Assembly (NCBI GenBank): GCA_965202915.1
Contig: OZ241847.1
Location: 186,001 to 250,000 of the forward strand
DNA: 64,000 nucleotides
Direction: 5' to 3'
From: G965202915 sp965202915
GTDB taxonomy: Bacteria; Pseudomonadota; Gammaproteobacteria; Eutrophobiales; Eutrophobiaceae
This document shows positions 8,936 to 17,315 of this stretch, piece by piece. The notes under the pieces were generated by a model. That model made no database searches and had not been told where the DNA came from. It was given only the letters and a program-made list of their open reading frames with translations. Position 1 is the first letter of the stretch. Every line of letters begins with the position of its first letter. The position numbers and the translations under genes were made by a program.

Positions 8936-11836
8936 TCATTCATAGGCCTCTATCGGCGGGCAAACACACATCAGGCTGCGGTCGCCACTGGCGTTGTCTA
9001 TGCGTGCGACCGGCGGCCAGTATTTTTCCAGTTGGATGTCTTTCACCGGGAAAAATGCCTCCTGCTTGGAGTAGGGAAACCGCCAGTTTTTATCCAGTAG
9101 CAGGCTGTGCGGGTGAGGCGCGTTGCGGAGCAGGTTGTTATCGCGGTCGGCTTTACCCGCTTCAATGTCGGCGATTTCCTCGCGGATGTGGATCATTGCG
9201 TTGCAGAAGCGGTCGAGTTCGTGTTTGGACTCGCTCTCGGTGGGTTCGATCATCATGGTGCCGGCCACCGGGAAGGATATGGTCGGCGCATGAAAGCAGT
9301 AGTCAATCAGACGCTTGGCGACGTCGTCCACGGTAATACCGCATGATTCCCTGATCGGGCGCAGATCTATGATGCATTCATGGGCGACGAAGCCATTATC
9401 CTGGGTGTACAGCACCGGGTAATGCTCGGCGAGACGCATGCGCACGTAGTTGGCATTAAGGATCGCAACCTGGGTCGCGCGTTTCAGGCCGGCGGCACCC
9501 ATCATCGCAATATAGCACCAGGTGATTGGTAAGATGCTGGATGAGCCCCACGGGGTCGCCGAGACGGTGCCTATGCTACTCTTCTCGATCTCGGCCGGAT
9601 TGAGGCCGGTCACCATAGAGTGGCGCGGCAGAAAGGGTGCCAGGTGCGCCTTGACCCCGATCGGGCCGACACCGGGGCCGCCCCCACCGTGCGGGATACA
9701 AAACGTCTTGTGCAGGTTCAGGTGTGAGACGTCGGCGCCGATCTCGCCCTGGCGGACTATGCCGACCATCGCATTCATATTAGCGCCGTCGAGATAGACC
9801 TGGCCGCCGTGGGCGTGGACGATCTCGCAGATCTCCCGGAACCTCTTTTCAAAGATGCCATGGGTTGAGGGATAGGTCACCATGGTCGCGGCGAGGACGT
9901 CTTTATGCTGCTCGACCTTTTGTTGCAGGTCGGCTACGTCAACGTCGCCGTTGTCGCCGCATCGGACCACAACCACCTTCATCCCGGCCATGATCGAACT
10001 TGCCGGGTTGGTGCCGTGCGCGGATTCCGGGATCAGGCAAATATTACGTTGGCCTTCGCCGCGGCTTTCATGGTATTTGCGGATCACCATCAGGCCGCTG
10101 TACTCGCCTTGCGACCCCGCGTTTGGCTGCAATGAAAATGCGTCGAAACCGGTGATCTCGCACAGACCGTCCTCGAGTTCCTTAAATAATTGCTGGTAAC
10201 CCTGGGTTTGGTCCAATGGCGCGAACGGGTGCATATGCGCGAAATTGCGCCATGATACCGGATCCATTTCGCTGGCCGCATTCAGCTTCATCGTGCATGA
10301 GCCGAGCGGGATCATTGAGCGGTTCAGCGCGACGTCCTTGGATCCCAGCCTGCGCAGGTAGCGCATCATCTCGGTTTCGGTTTGATGTCGACTGAATACC
10401 GGATGGGTCATAAACTCGCTGGTTCTGAGCAGGGCCTTGGGGATGCACTCGCCAACTTCGGCATCGAGCGTCTCGACGTCGAGTTTTTCCATCGCGGCCG
10501 GGTCGAACACTTCCCACAACGCAATCAAGTCTCCGCGGTCAGTGGTCTCGTCAAAGGAAATGCCGAGATGGTTCCAGTCAGCCATAGACAGGTTTATGCG
10601 CGACTCGCGCGCCCTCGCGGCGATGCGTTGGGCCTGTCCGTTGATGCGCACGGTAACGGTGTCGAAAAATGCGTCGGTGGCGATTTCAAAACCAAGTTTT
10701 TCCAGCCCGGCGGCCATGATCTGGGTCATGCGGTGGACCCTGTTGGCGATTCTTTTGATACCTTGGGCACCGTGATAGACGCCATAGAGGCCGGCGATGA
10801 CCGCCAGCAGAACCTGGGCGGTGCAGATGTTGCTGGTGGCCTTTTCCCGACGGATGTGCTGTTCGCGGGTTTGCAGCGCCATGCGCAGCGCCGGTTTGCC
10901 ATCGCTGTCACGCGATACCCCGATGATGCGGCCGGGGATATTGCGCTGGTATTTTTCATGGGTGGCAAAGAACGCGGCGTGGGGTCCGCCGTATCCCATC
11001 GGTACGCCAAAGCGCTGGGAACTGCCGACCACGATATCGGCGCCCATCTCACCGGGCGGCTTCAGCAGCGCCAGCCCCAGAAGATCGGCGGCGACGGTGA
11101 CCAGCGTGCCGGTGGCATGGGCTCGGTTGATCAATTCATGCAGATCGCGCACTTGTCCGCCGGCGCTGGGATACTGCACGAGTACGCCGAACAGATTGTA
11201 TTTATCAATATCGTCGCCAAACGGGTCACCGACCACCGCCTCAAAACCCATTGGCGCCGCACGGGTTTGCACCACGTCTATGGTTTGCGGGAAGCAGTTT
11301 TTATCGATCAGGAACACTCGCGCCGACTTATTACCGCATACCCGCTTTGACATCGTCATCGCCTCGGCCGCCGCGGTCGCTTCATCCAGCAAGGAGGCGT
11401 TCGCGAGTCCCATGCCGCTTAGGTCGCAGATCATTTGCTGGAAATTGAGCAGCGCTTCCAGGCGTCCCTGGCTGATCTCCGCCTGGTACGGCGTGTAGGC
11501 GGTGTACCAGGCCGGGCTTTCAAACACGTTGCGCAGGATCACCGTCGGCATCACGGTGCCGTAGTAACCTTTACCGATCATTGAAATAAATACCTTGTTG
11601 CGCTCGCTCATATGCAGCAGGTCGGTCAGTGTCGCGCGCTCGTTGCGTGCTTCCGGCAGATTCAACGGGCGTGAGCTCAGGATGTCTTCAGGCACAATTT
11701 TATTGATCAACTCGTCCAGGGATGACACTCCGAGTGCCTCCAGCATGGTGGAGATTTCCGCAGTCGATGGCCCGATATGGCGGCTGACAAATTCGTCCAC
11801 GTATTCGAGTTGCTTGAGTCCAGGTACAGCATTCAT
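8936..11836 (-). CDS. gcvP: glycine dehydrogenase (decarboxylating), P protein
   Basis: The PLP-dependent P protein decarboxylates glycine and passes the aminomethyl group to the lipoyl arm of GcvH. The 966-residue length fits the single-chain P protein with both halves fused. Visible landmarks are the N-terminal FVSRHIGPS motif, the glycine-rich NAGSQGEYSGL segment, and LHKTFCIPHGGGGPG near residue 705, whose lysine carries PLP. It is the last of the three gcv genes and starts 23 bases after gcvH. The A+T-rich gap that follows separates it from the symporter gene. Confidence 0.97.
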   Translation of the reverse strand: MNAVPGLKQLEYVDEFVSRHIGPSTAEISTMLEALGVSSLDELINKIVPEDILSSRPLNLPEARNERATLTDLLHMSERNKVFISMIGKGYYGTVMPTVILRNVFESPAWYTAYTPYQAEISQGRLEALLNFQQMICDLSGMGLANASLLDEATAAAEAMTMSKRVCGNKSARVFLIDKNCFPQTIDVVQTRAAPMGFEAVVGDPFGDDIDKYNLFGVLVQYPSAGGQVRDLHELINRAHATGTLVTVAADLLGLALLKPPGEMGADIVVGSSQRFGVPMGYGGPHAAFFATHEKYQRNIPGRIIGVSRDSDGKPALRMALQTREQHIRREKATSNICTAQVLLAVIAGLYGVYHGAQGIKRIANRVHRMTQIMAAGLEKLGFEIATDAFFDTVTVRINGQAQRIAARARESRINLSMADWNHLGISFDETTDRGDLIALWEVFDPAAMEKLDVETLDAEVGECIPKALLRTSEFMTHPVFSRHQTETEMMRYLRRLGSKDVALNRSMIPLGSCTMKLNAASEMDPVSWRNFAHMHPFAPLDQTQGYQQLFKELEDGLCEITGFDAFSLQPNAGSQGEYSGLMVIRKYHESRGEGQRNICLIPESAHGTNPASSIMAGMKVVVVRCGDNGDVDVADLQQKVEQHKDVLAATMVTYPSTHGIFEKRFREICEIVHAHGGQVYLDGANMNAMVGIVRQGEIGADVSHLNLHKTFCIPHGGGGPGVGPIGVKAHLAPFLPRHSMVTGLNPAEIEKSSIGTVSATPWGSSSILPITWCYIAMMGAAGLKRATQVAILNANYVRMRLAEHYPVLYTQDNGFVAHECIIDLRPIRESCGITVDDVAKRLIDYCFHAPTISFPVAGTMMIEPTESESKHELDRFCNAMIHIREEIADIEAGKADRDNNLLRNAPHPHSLLLDKNWRFPYSKQEAFFPVKDIQLEKYWPPVARIDNASGDRSLMCVCPPIEAYE

Positions 11837-11859
11837 TCTATTTCTCCAGGATGGATCGC

Positions 11860-12240
11860 TTATTCAAGCGTGGATATGAACTCTTGATAGGCGGTCTCAT
11901 CCATCAGAGCATCAAGTTGCGTTGCATCGGCGAGTTTGATCTTGAACAGCCAGCCTTTTTCATGCGCGTCCTGATTGACCAAATCAGGCGAGTCGCCGAG
12001 CGTCGGATTGATCTCAACCACTTCCCCGCTGACCGGTGTGTACAGATCGTTGGCGGCCTTGACCGATTCGATGACGCCGGCTTCCTGGCCCTGTTCGATC
12101 CGGTCGCCGACTTGCGGCAGTTCGATGAACACCAGATCGCCAATGGTTTTTTGAGCATAGTCGGAAATACCGACCGTGGCGATGCCGGCCTCATCAACCC
12201 GGGCCCATTCATGTTTCTCGCTGAATTTCATTTCATTCAT
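11860..12240 (-). CDS. gcvH: glycine cleavage system H protein
   Basis: Lipoyl carrier protein of 126 residues that shuttles the aminomethyl intermediate between GcvP, GcvT and the L protein. The lipoylation site is Lys61 in GVIESVKAAND, inside the usual beta-hairpin, followed by LYTPVSGEVVEIN. The C-terminal GWLFKIKL segment is conserved. It sits between gcvT (37 bases upstream) and gcvP (23 bases downstream) in one transcription unit. Confidence 0.97.
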   Translation of the reverse strand: MNEMKFSEKHEWARVDEAGIATVGISDYAQKTIGDLVFIELPQVGDRIEQGQEAGVIESVKAANDLYTPVSGEVVEINPTLGDSPDLVNQDAHEKGWLFKIKLADATQLDALMDETAYQEFISTLE

Positions 12241-12277
12241 AGGGTTCCTCCATTAAGCAATAATGTCAGCAGTAATA

Positions 12278-13393
12278 TCAAGTTTTAACGCCTCGGTAAT
12301 AACGTGTTGGCACGAATGGCAAGGCAACCACCTGCGCCGGGTGAAGCCGGCCACGGATCTTGAGCTCTATCGGTGTATCGGCGGCGGCGTAGCGGGTGTC
12401 AACGTAAGCGATTGCGATAGGCCCTTGTACGGTCGGGCCGAAACATCCGGACGTCACCTCGCCAATCGCAGTGTCTGAGCCGGCATGCACCGTTACCCCG
12501 GCACGGGCAATCATCCGCCCCTCAGGACGCACACCGACGCGTTTTTTCGGTGCGCCCTCAGCGAGTTGCCTGAGTATGGCGTCGGCGCCGGCAAACCCGC
12601 CGGTTTCACGGCGTGCTTTTGGGATCATCCAGCTCAAATTTGCTTCCACCGGTGTGGTATTTTCGTCAATATCGCTGCCGTAAAGACACAGGCCACACTC
12701 CATGCGCAGAGAATCGCGGGCGCCGAGACCAACCAATTCGACCTCATTTTCGGCCAGCAGGCGTTTTGCCAGCGCGACCGCCTGCTTCGAGGCAACCGAG
12801 ATTTCATAACCGTCTTCGCCGGTGTAGCCACAACGGGCGACCGATATCCGCTCGCCGTTAAATTCATAAAAACGCTGCGACATGAATACCTGCGCGGTGA
12901 CCTCGTCGCCAAACAATCGTTCCAGCACCGTACTCGCGGCCGGGCCTTGCAGCGCCAATAACGATTTTTCGGGGAAGGTCTCGATGCGACTGCCGCCGTT
13001 CAGATGGCTTGCAATGTAGTCATGATCGACCTGCTTGCGTGAGGCATTGAACACTATCAACAGCCGGCCGGACGGTTCGCCGAATGGGCGCGCGATAATG
13101 GTATCATCGACGATGCCGCCGCGTTCATTGAGCAGCACCGTGCAACGCTGGCGCCCGGGCTCCAGGCTGGTAATCGCCGCCGGCACCAGTGTTTCCATCA
13201 GTGCGCCGGGGTCGCCACCGATCAACTGCGCCTGTCCCATATGGGAAACATCGAACAGCCCCGCCTGTTCGCGCGTGTGCAGGTGTTCCTGGATTATCCC
13301 CCGTTGGTAATGCAGCGGCATCGAATACCCGGCAAACGACACCATCTTGCCGCCGGCCTCAACGTGCAGATCGTAGAGCTCGGTTTTTTGCAT
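12278..13393 (-). CDS. gcvT: glycine cleavage system aminomethyltransferase, T protein
   Basis: Transfers the methylene group of the aminomethyl-lipoyl intermediate to tetrahydrofolate, giving 5,10-methylene-THF and ammonia. The 371-residue protein shows the N-terminal MVSFAGYSMPLHY and FDVSHMGQ motifs, the central CGYTGEDGYEI folate-binding segment and GLGARDSLRMECGLCLYGSDI. It heads the gcvTHP operon. The methylene-THF made here is also the substrate of MtdA, encoded further right in this window. A ribosome-binding site (TTAGGAG) precedes the ATG. Confidence 0.97.
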   Translation of the reverse strand: MQKTELYDLHVEAGGKMVSFAGYSMPLHYQRGIIQEHLHTREQAGLFDVSHMGQAQLIGGDPGALMETLVPAAITSLEPGRQRCTVLLNERGGIVDDTIIARPFGEPSGRLLIVFNASRKQVDHDYIASHLNGGSRIETFPEKSLLALQGPAASTVLERLFGDEVTAQVFMSQRFYEFNGERISVARCGYTGEDGYEISVASKQAVALAKRLLAENEVELVGLGARDSLRMECGLCLYGSDIDENTTPVEANLSWMIPKARRETGGFAGADAILRQLAEGAPKKRVGVRPEGRMIARAGVTVHAGSDTAIGEVTSGCFGPTVQGPIAIAYVDTRYAAADTPIELKIRGRLHPAQVVALPFVPTRYYRGVKT

Positions 13394-13453
13394 CCTTATA
13401 TATTTCTCCTAATCCTTTATTATTTTTACACTGAATTAATTATATCGCCACTT

Positions 13454-13472
13454 AAATCCGGGGTCGAACTCA
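13454..13472. promoter_or_regulatory. 19-base motif shared by the gcvT and symporter leaders (copy 2)
   Basis: Second copy of the element described at 8773-8791. Here it lies just downstream of the predicted gcvT -10 box, where a bound repressor or leader structure could act on the operon. Confidence 0.35.
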
Positions 13473-13476
13473 TTAT

Positions 13477-13505
13477 ATTATTCTGACGTCATTTATAATA
13501 GTCAA
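13477..13505 (-). promoter_or_regulatory. predicted sigma-70 promoter of gcvTHP
   Basis: On the minus strand TTGACT (13500-13505) is followed after 17 bases by AATAAT (13477-13482). No glycine riboswitch aptamer was recognised in the roughly 85-base leader to gcvT. Confidence 0.5.
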
Positions 13506-13612
13506 AAAATAATGTTTCCGATCCGGAATGCATCCTATTATAGTCTATAATTTTCATTCTGCATTCTACGGGCTAAAAATATTAAAATTTCGCCGCTAAG
13601 GCCAAGCAACTG

Positions 13613-14041
13613 ATGTTTTACTGGTTCAAGTCCCTGCATCTGATTTTCATGGTCACCTGGTTTGCCGGTCTGTTCTATCTGCCGCGATTATTTGTCTATC
13701 ACAGTATGAGCACCGATCCGATCAGCATAGACCGTTTCAAGATCATGGAGAGAAAATTATTCTACGGGATCATGACGCCCGGTGCGATACTGACGTTGAT
13801 ATTCGGCGTGGGCATTGTGCTCGTCAATGGCTGGGATAATTATAAAGACGCGCCATGGATGCATATCAAACTTGCGGCGGTGTTATTACTGATCGGCTAC
13901 CATATTTATTGCGGCATATTATTGACCGGCTTTAAGCATGATAACAATCGGCATGGACACGTCTGGTATCGCTGGTTCAATGAAATACCGGTGCTATTGC
14001 TTTTTGTCATCGTTATCATGGCCGTGCTCAGACCGCTGTGA
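13613..14041 (+). CDS. hemJ: protoporphyrinogen oxidase HemJ
   Basis: A 142-residue four-helix membrane protein of the HemJ (UPF0093) family, which oxidises protoporphyrinogen IX to protoporphyrin IX in haem synthesis. The signature MFYWFKSLHLIFMVTWFAGLFYLPRLFVYH at the N terminus includes the conserved first-helix histidine and the LPRLFVYH segment; KLAAVLLLIGYH and the RWFNEIPVLLL tail are also typical. It replaces HemG/HemY and fits with hemL nearby. It is divergent from gcvT and convergent with the rubredoxin gene (12 bases between stops). Confidence 0.93.
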   Translation: MFYWFKSLHLIFMVTWFAGLFYLPRLFVYHSMSTDPISIDRFKIMERKLFYGIMTPGAILTLIFGVGIVLVNGWDNYKDAPWMHIKLAAVLLLIGYHIYCGILLTGFKHDNNRHGHVWYRWFNEIPVLLLFVIVIMAVLRPL

Positions 14042-14053
14042 TCATTGCCGGCC

Positions 14054-14218
14054 TCATATCTCGATCATTTCAAAGTCTTCCTTTCGGGCACCGCAATCCG
14101 GGCATACCCAGTTGGGGGGGACGTCTTCCCATTTTGTTCCCGGCGCAATATCATCGTCCGGATAACCTTTTTCCTCATCATAAATAAAACCACAAATGAC
14201 ACATAAATATTGCTTCAT
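14054..14218 (-). CDS. rubredoxin
   Basis: A 54-residue mononuclear iron electron carrier, too short for ordinary gene lists. The minus-strand frame starts MKQYLCVICGFIYDE and ends with NWVCPDCGARKEDFEMIEI, giving the two CxxCG/CxDCG iron knuckles and the conserved GYPDDDIAPGTKWEDVP loop. A GAGG-type ribosome-binding site (GAGGTAG) lies 6-7 bases upstream of the ATG. Its electron-transfer partner is not evident here; rubredoxins often serve alkane hydroxylases, peroxide reductases or other oxidases. The gene is convergent with hemJ and divergent from thiD. Confidence 0.95.
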   Translation of the reverse strand: MKQYLCVICGFIYDEEKGYPDDDIAPGTKWEDVPPNWVCPDCGARKEDFEMIEI

Positions 14219-14274
14219 TGCTACCTCGTCTCTCTATTGTTATCCCTCTATCAGGATAATGCAGGATACATAAT

Positions 14275-15060
14275 ATGGGAAATTTTCCTGCAAAGCGTCC
14301 GGTGGTGCTGGTATTTGCCGGCCATGATCCATCCGGTGGCGCGGGCATACAGGCGGATATAGAGAGTATTGGCGCGGCCGGCTGCCACGCGCTACCGGTG
14401 ATCACCGCGCTGACGACTCAGAATACCCGGACGTTTGCCGGTTTGATCCCGCAGGACCCGGCGTCCGTTGAGAAGCAAACCGAATTACTCAAACAGGATT
14501 TCCAGATTGACGCCTGCAAGATCGGAATGTTGGGAAACGCCCGGCTGATCGAACCGATTGCGGTGGTTCTAAGCGATCTGAAAATACCGGCCGTATTTGA
14601 TCCGGTGTTGATCACCGGCACCGGCGACCCGGTGGCCGATAACACCATGCAATCTCTAATGGTCGACGAACTGCTGCCGCTGTGCCGCATTATTACCCCG
14701 AACGGCCCGGAGACGCGCACCCTGGCCGGTATCCAAGAGACCGCGGGCGCCGCCGACAAACTGCTGAATTATGGATGTGACGCGGTACTGGTAACCGGCG
14801 CCGATGAAGACACCGCGATGGTGACCAACCGGCTTTACCGCAAAAACCGCACTGTGCTGAGCTATACCTGGGAACGCCTGGCGGGCGTCTATCACGGCTC
14901 AGGCTGCACACTTTCGGCGAGTATTGCCGCCCGGCTGGCGCACGGCAGTGATCTTGAAACCGCGGTCAACAATGCCCAAAAATACACCTGGCACACACTT
15001 AAACACGGGCAAAGACTGGGTCGGGGGGCATTACAACCGGATCGTTTTATCGATTTTTGA
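14275..15060 (+). CDS. thiD: bifunctional hydroxymethylpyrimidine kinase/phosphomethylpyrimidine kinase
   Basis: Phosphorylates HMP and HMP-phosphate to HMP-pyrophosphate for thiamine synthesis. The 261-residue ribokinase-fold protein has GHDPSGGAGIQADI near residue 16, TPNGPE in the middle and the C-terminal GSGCTLSASIAA anion hole with its catalytic Cys/Ser region. It overlaps or abuts thiE directly and the two are followed by hemL, so a thiD-thiE-hemL operon is likely. No TPP riboswitch was recognised in the short leader. Confidence 0.95.
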   Translation: MGNFPAKRPVVLVFAGHDPSGGAGIQADIESIGAAGCHALPVITALTTQNTRTFAGLIPQDPASVEKQTELLKQDFQIDACKIGMLGNARLIEPIAVVLSDLKIPAVFDPVLITGTGDPVADNTMQSLMVDELLPLCRIITPNGPETRTLAGIQETAGAADKLLNYGCDAVLVTGADEDTAMVTNRLYRKNRTVLSYTWERLAGVYHGSGCTLSASIAARLAHGSDLETAVNNAQKYTWHTLKHGQRLGRGALQPDRFIDF

Positions 15061-15095
15061 CGGCACTGGCATATCGGCCTGATCCGGTTTATCCT

Positions 15096-15728
15096 ATGGC
15101 GATGAGTATATTGCCCGGATCCGGTGTTTATGCGATAACCGACTGTGAAAATTTCTCCGACGGTAGCGTGCTCAGCAAGACCAGGGTTATGCTGGAACAG
15201 GGTATCGCGATGCTGCAATACCGCAATAAAAACAGAGCCTCGCCTGAGTACCTGCCTTTGGCTCAGCAACTGCTGGGTCTTTGTCGCCAGTATGATTGTC
15301 CGCTCATTATCAATGATGATCTGGAATTAACCCGCTCCATTGACGCCGACGGTGTGCACCTTGGCCGGGATGATCTGGCCATCAGTACCGCGCGCTCAGG
15401 ATTGGGCCGCGGCAAACTGATCGGCTGCTCCTGTTATAACCGGCTGGAGGCGGCAATGGAGGCCGAGCGGCGGGGGGCGGATTATATTGCCCTGGGTGCG
15501 TTTCATCGGTCACCAACCAAACCCGACGCCGGGCGCATCGAATTGTCGCGATTGCAGGCAATCAGACGGGCCGTCTCCATGCCTATCGTTGCGATTGGCG
15601 GGATAACGCCGGCGAATGGCAGGGCTATCGTCAAGGCGGGAGCGGATATGCTGGCGGCGGTATCCGGTCTGTACGGGGCCGCCGATACCGCCCGGGCGGT
15701 GCGTCAATATCAGGCGTGTTTTAGATGA
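15096..15728 (+). CDS. thiE: thiamine-phosphate synthase
   Basis: Joins HMP-pyrophosphate and the thiazole phosphate to make thiamine phosphate. The TIM-barrel protein shows GVYAITD at the start, QYRNKN, LIINDDLELTRSIDADGVHLGRDD and the C-terminal VAIGGITPANG phosphate-binding loop. I place the start at the ATG at 15096, which gives 210 residues, close to the family length; a TTG at 15057 overlapping the thiD stop would add 13 residues. The stop overlaps the hemL start by 4 bases (ATGA). Confidence 0.94.
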   Translation: MAMSILPGSGVYAITDCENFSDGSVLSKTRVMLEQGIAMLQYRNKNRASPEYLPLAQQLLGLCRQYDCPLIINDDLELTRSIDADGVHLGRDDLAISTARSGLGRGKLIGCSCYNRLEAAMEAERRGADYIALGAFHRSPTKPDAGRIELSRLQAIRRAVSMPIVAIGGITPANGRAIVKAGADMLAAVSGLYGAADTARAVRQYQACFR

Positions 15729-17017
15729 ACAGGTCCGCTGAAGTATTATTTGCCGCGGCCCAGCGGGTTATCCCCGGTGGGGTTAATTCGCCGGTGCGGG
15801 CGTTCAAATCGGTCGGTGGCATACCGGTCTTTATCGATAGGGCCAGCGGCGCCTATCTGTATGACAGCCGGGGCCGGCAATACATAGACTACGTCGGTTC
15901 CTGGGGGGCAATGATACTGGGCCATGCGGCGCCGGAAGTGCTGGAACAGGTTAAGGCCCGTATCGACCAGGGTCTCAGTTTTGGCGCGCCCACTGAGATA
16001 GAGACCATGATGGCCGACAGGATCTGCGCATTGATGCCGGCGATTGAAAAGGTGCGTATGGTCAATTCCGGCACCGAGGCCGCGCTCAGTGCGATACGGT
16101 TGGCCCGGGCCTATACCGGCCGTGACAAGATCGTTAAATTTGAGGGTTGTTATCATGGCCATGCGGATTCCCTGTTGGTGAAGGCGGGCTCAGGGGCATT
16201 GGCCCTGGGGGTGCCGACCTCTCCCGGCATACCGGCTGATTTGGCCAAACATACCCTTACCCTGAGCTATAATGATCCGGTGCAGGTGGAACGGGTATTT
16301 AAACAAACCGGCGAGCAGATTGCCGCGATTATTGTGGAACCGGTGGCCGGCAATATGAATTGCGTTCCGGGGCAGCAGGCGTTTTTGGATACCTTGCGGA
16401 CGCTGACTGCCGACTATCAAAGTATCTTGATCTTTGATGAAGTCATGTCCGGCTTCAGAGTGGCGCTGGGTGGAGCGCAATCGATATATCATATTACCCC
16501 GGACCTGACCCTGCTGGGTAAGATCATCGGCGGCGGCATGCCGGTTGGCGCGTTTGGCGGCAAGCGGGAAATCATGGACTGCGTTGCCCCGGATGGGCCG
16601 GTTTACCAGGCCGGCACCCTGTCGGGTAATCCGGTCGCAATGACCGCGGGCCTGGCCACACTTGAATTGATCTCGGCGGCGGATTTTTATCCGCCACTGG
16701 AAAGACGGACACAATCGCTGTTAACCGGGCTGAGAGCCGCCGCCGCAGAGGCAAATATCGCATTTACCACTAATCAGGCCGGGGCGATGTTCGGGCTGTT
16801 TTTCTCGGAGGCAAAGGCGATCAGTACCTATGAGCAGGTTATGCAATGCAACCGGGAACGCTTTAACCGTTTCTTTCACGGTATGTTGGCCGAAGGCATT
16901 TATCTGGCCCCCTCCTTATTTGAAGCCGGGTTCACGTCCAGCCGGCATAGCGATGATGATATCGACGCTACGATTGCCGGGGCGAAAAAAATCATGATGA
17001 CGCTGGCGCCAAAATAG
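15725..17017 (+). CDS. hemL: glutamate-1-semialdehyde 2,1-aminomutase
   Basis: PLP/PMP-dependent aminomutase that makes 5-aminolevulinate in the C5 tetrapyrrole route. The 430-residue sequence has the family-specific VIPGGVNSPVRAFK N terminus, VNSGTEAALSAIRLARAYTGR, the LIFDEVMSGFR aspartate motif and the LLGKIIGGGMPVGAFGG catalytic-lysine segment. It is translationally coupled to thiE. Together with hemJ and cysG in this window it supports haem and siroheme supply. Confidence 0.97.
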   Translation: MNRSAEVLFAAAQRVIPGGVNSPVRAFKSVGGIPVFIDRASGAYLYDSRGRQYIDYVGSWGAMILGHAAPEVLEQVKARIDQGLSFGAPTEIETMMADRICALMPAIEKVRMVNSGTEAALSAIRLARAYTGRDKIVKFEGCYHGHADSLLVKAGSGALALGVPTSPGIPADLAKHTLTLSYNDPVQVERVFKQTGEQIAAIIVEPVAGNMNCVPGQQAFLDTLRTLTADYQSILIFDEVMSGFRVALGGAQSIYHITPDLTLLGKIIGGGMPVGAFGGKREIMDCVAPDGPVYQAGTLSGNPVAMTAGLATLELISAADFYPPLERRTQSLLTGLRAAAAEANIAFTTNQAGAMFGLFFSEAKAISTYEQVMQCNRERFNRFFHGMLAEGIYLAPSLFEAGFTSSRHSDDDIDATIAGAKKIMMTLAPK

Positions 17018-17048
17018 CCATGCGGGACGGCGCTGACTCTCCGAGTGA

Positions 17049-17124
17049 TGGCGCTCCCTAGGGGTTTCGAACCCCTGTTTTCGCCGTGAGAGGGCGATGT
17101 CCTGGGCCACTAGACGAAGGGAGC
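17049..17124 (-). tRNA. tRNA-Glu (anticodon CTC)
   Basis: A 76-base cloverleaf on the minus strand with acceptor GCTCCCT/AGGGAGC, discriminator G and encoded CCA. The anticodon arm is TCGCC-CTCTCAC-GGCGA and the T loop is GGTTCGAACCC-like. The CTC anticodon reads GAG only, so another tRNA-Glu (TTC) must exist elsewhere. It lies between hemL and pcnB, opposite to both. Confidence 0.95.
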
Positions 17125-17147
17125 TGATTAAATCCGATGATTAAGTT

Positions 17148-17176
17148 ATTATACGGTTAAGTTACATTAACAACAA
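17148..17176 (-). promoter_or_regulatory. predicted promoter of tRNA-Glu
   Basis: TTGTTG (17171-17176) and a perfect TATAAT (17148-17153) spaced by 17 bases on the minus strand, 23 bases before the tRNA 5' end. Confidence 0.6.
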
Positions 17177-17315
17177 TTTATGAGTTAAGACGCAATCCAC
17201 GTTATGAACATTATGAATCTTAATATTATTTCAACGCCCGCGAGCGGATGCCTGTCCTTTGCCCGACGCTCAAGGCCCCTGCAATCGGCAACCATGCCCA
17301 AGCCGGGGGAATAAG

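Noticed and set aside
13394..13612. Possible glycine riboswitch before gcvT
   Set aside because: The leader is A+T-rich and no conserved glycine aptamer core was recognised.
14219..14274. Possible TPP riboswitch before thiD
   Set aside because: Only about 55 bases separate the rubredoxin and thiD starts, too short for the aptamer, and no THI-box core is present.
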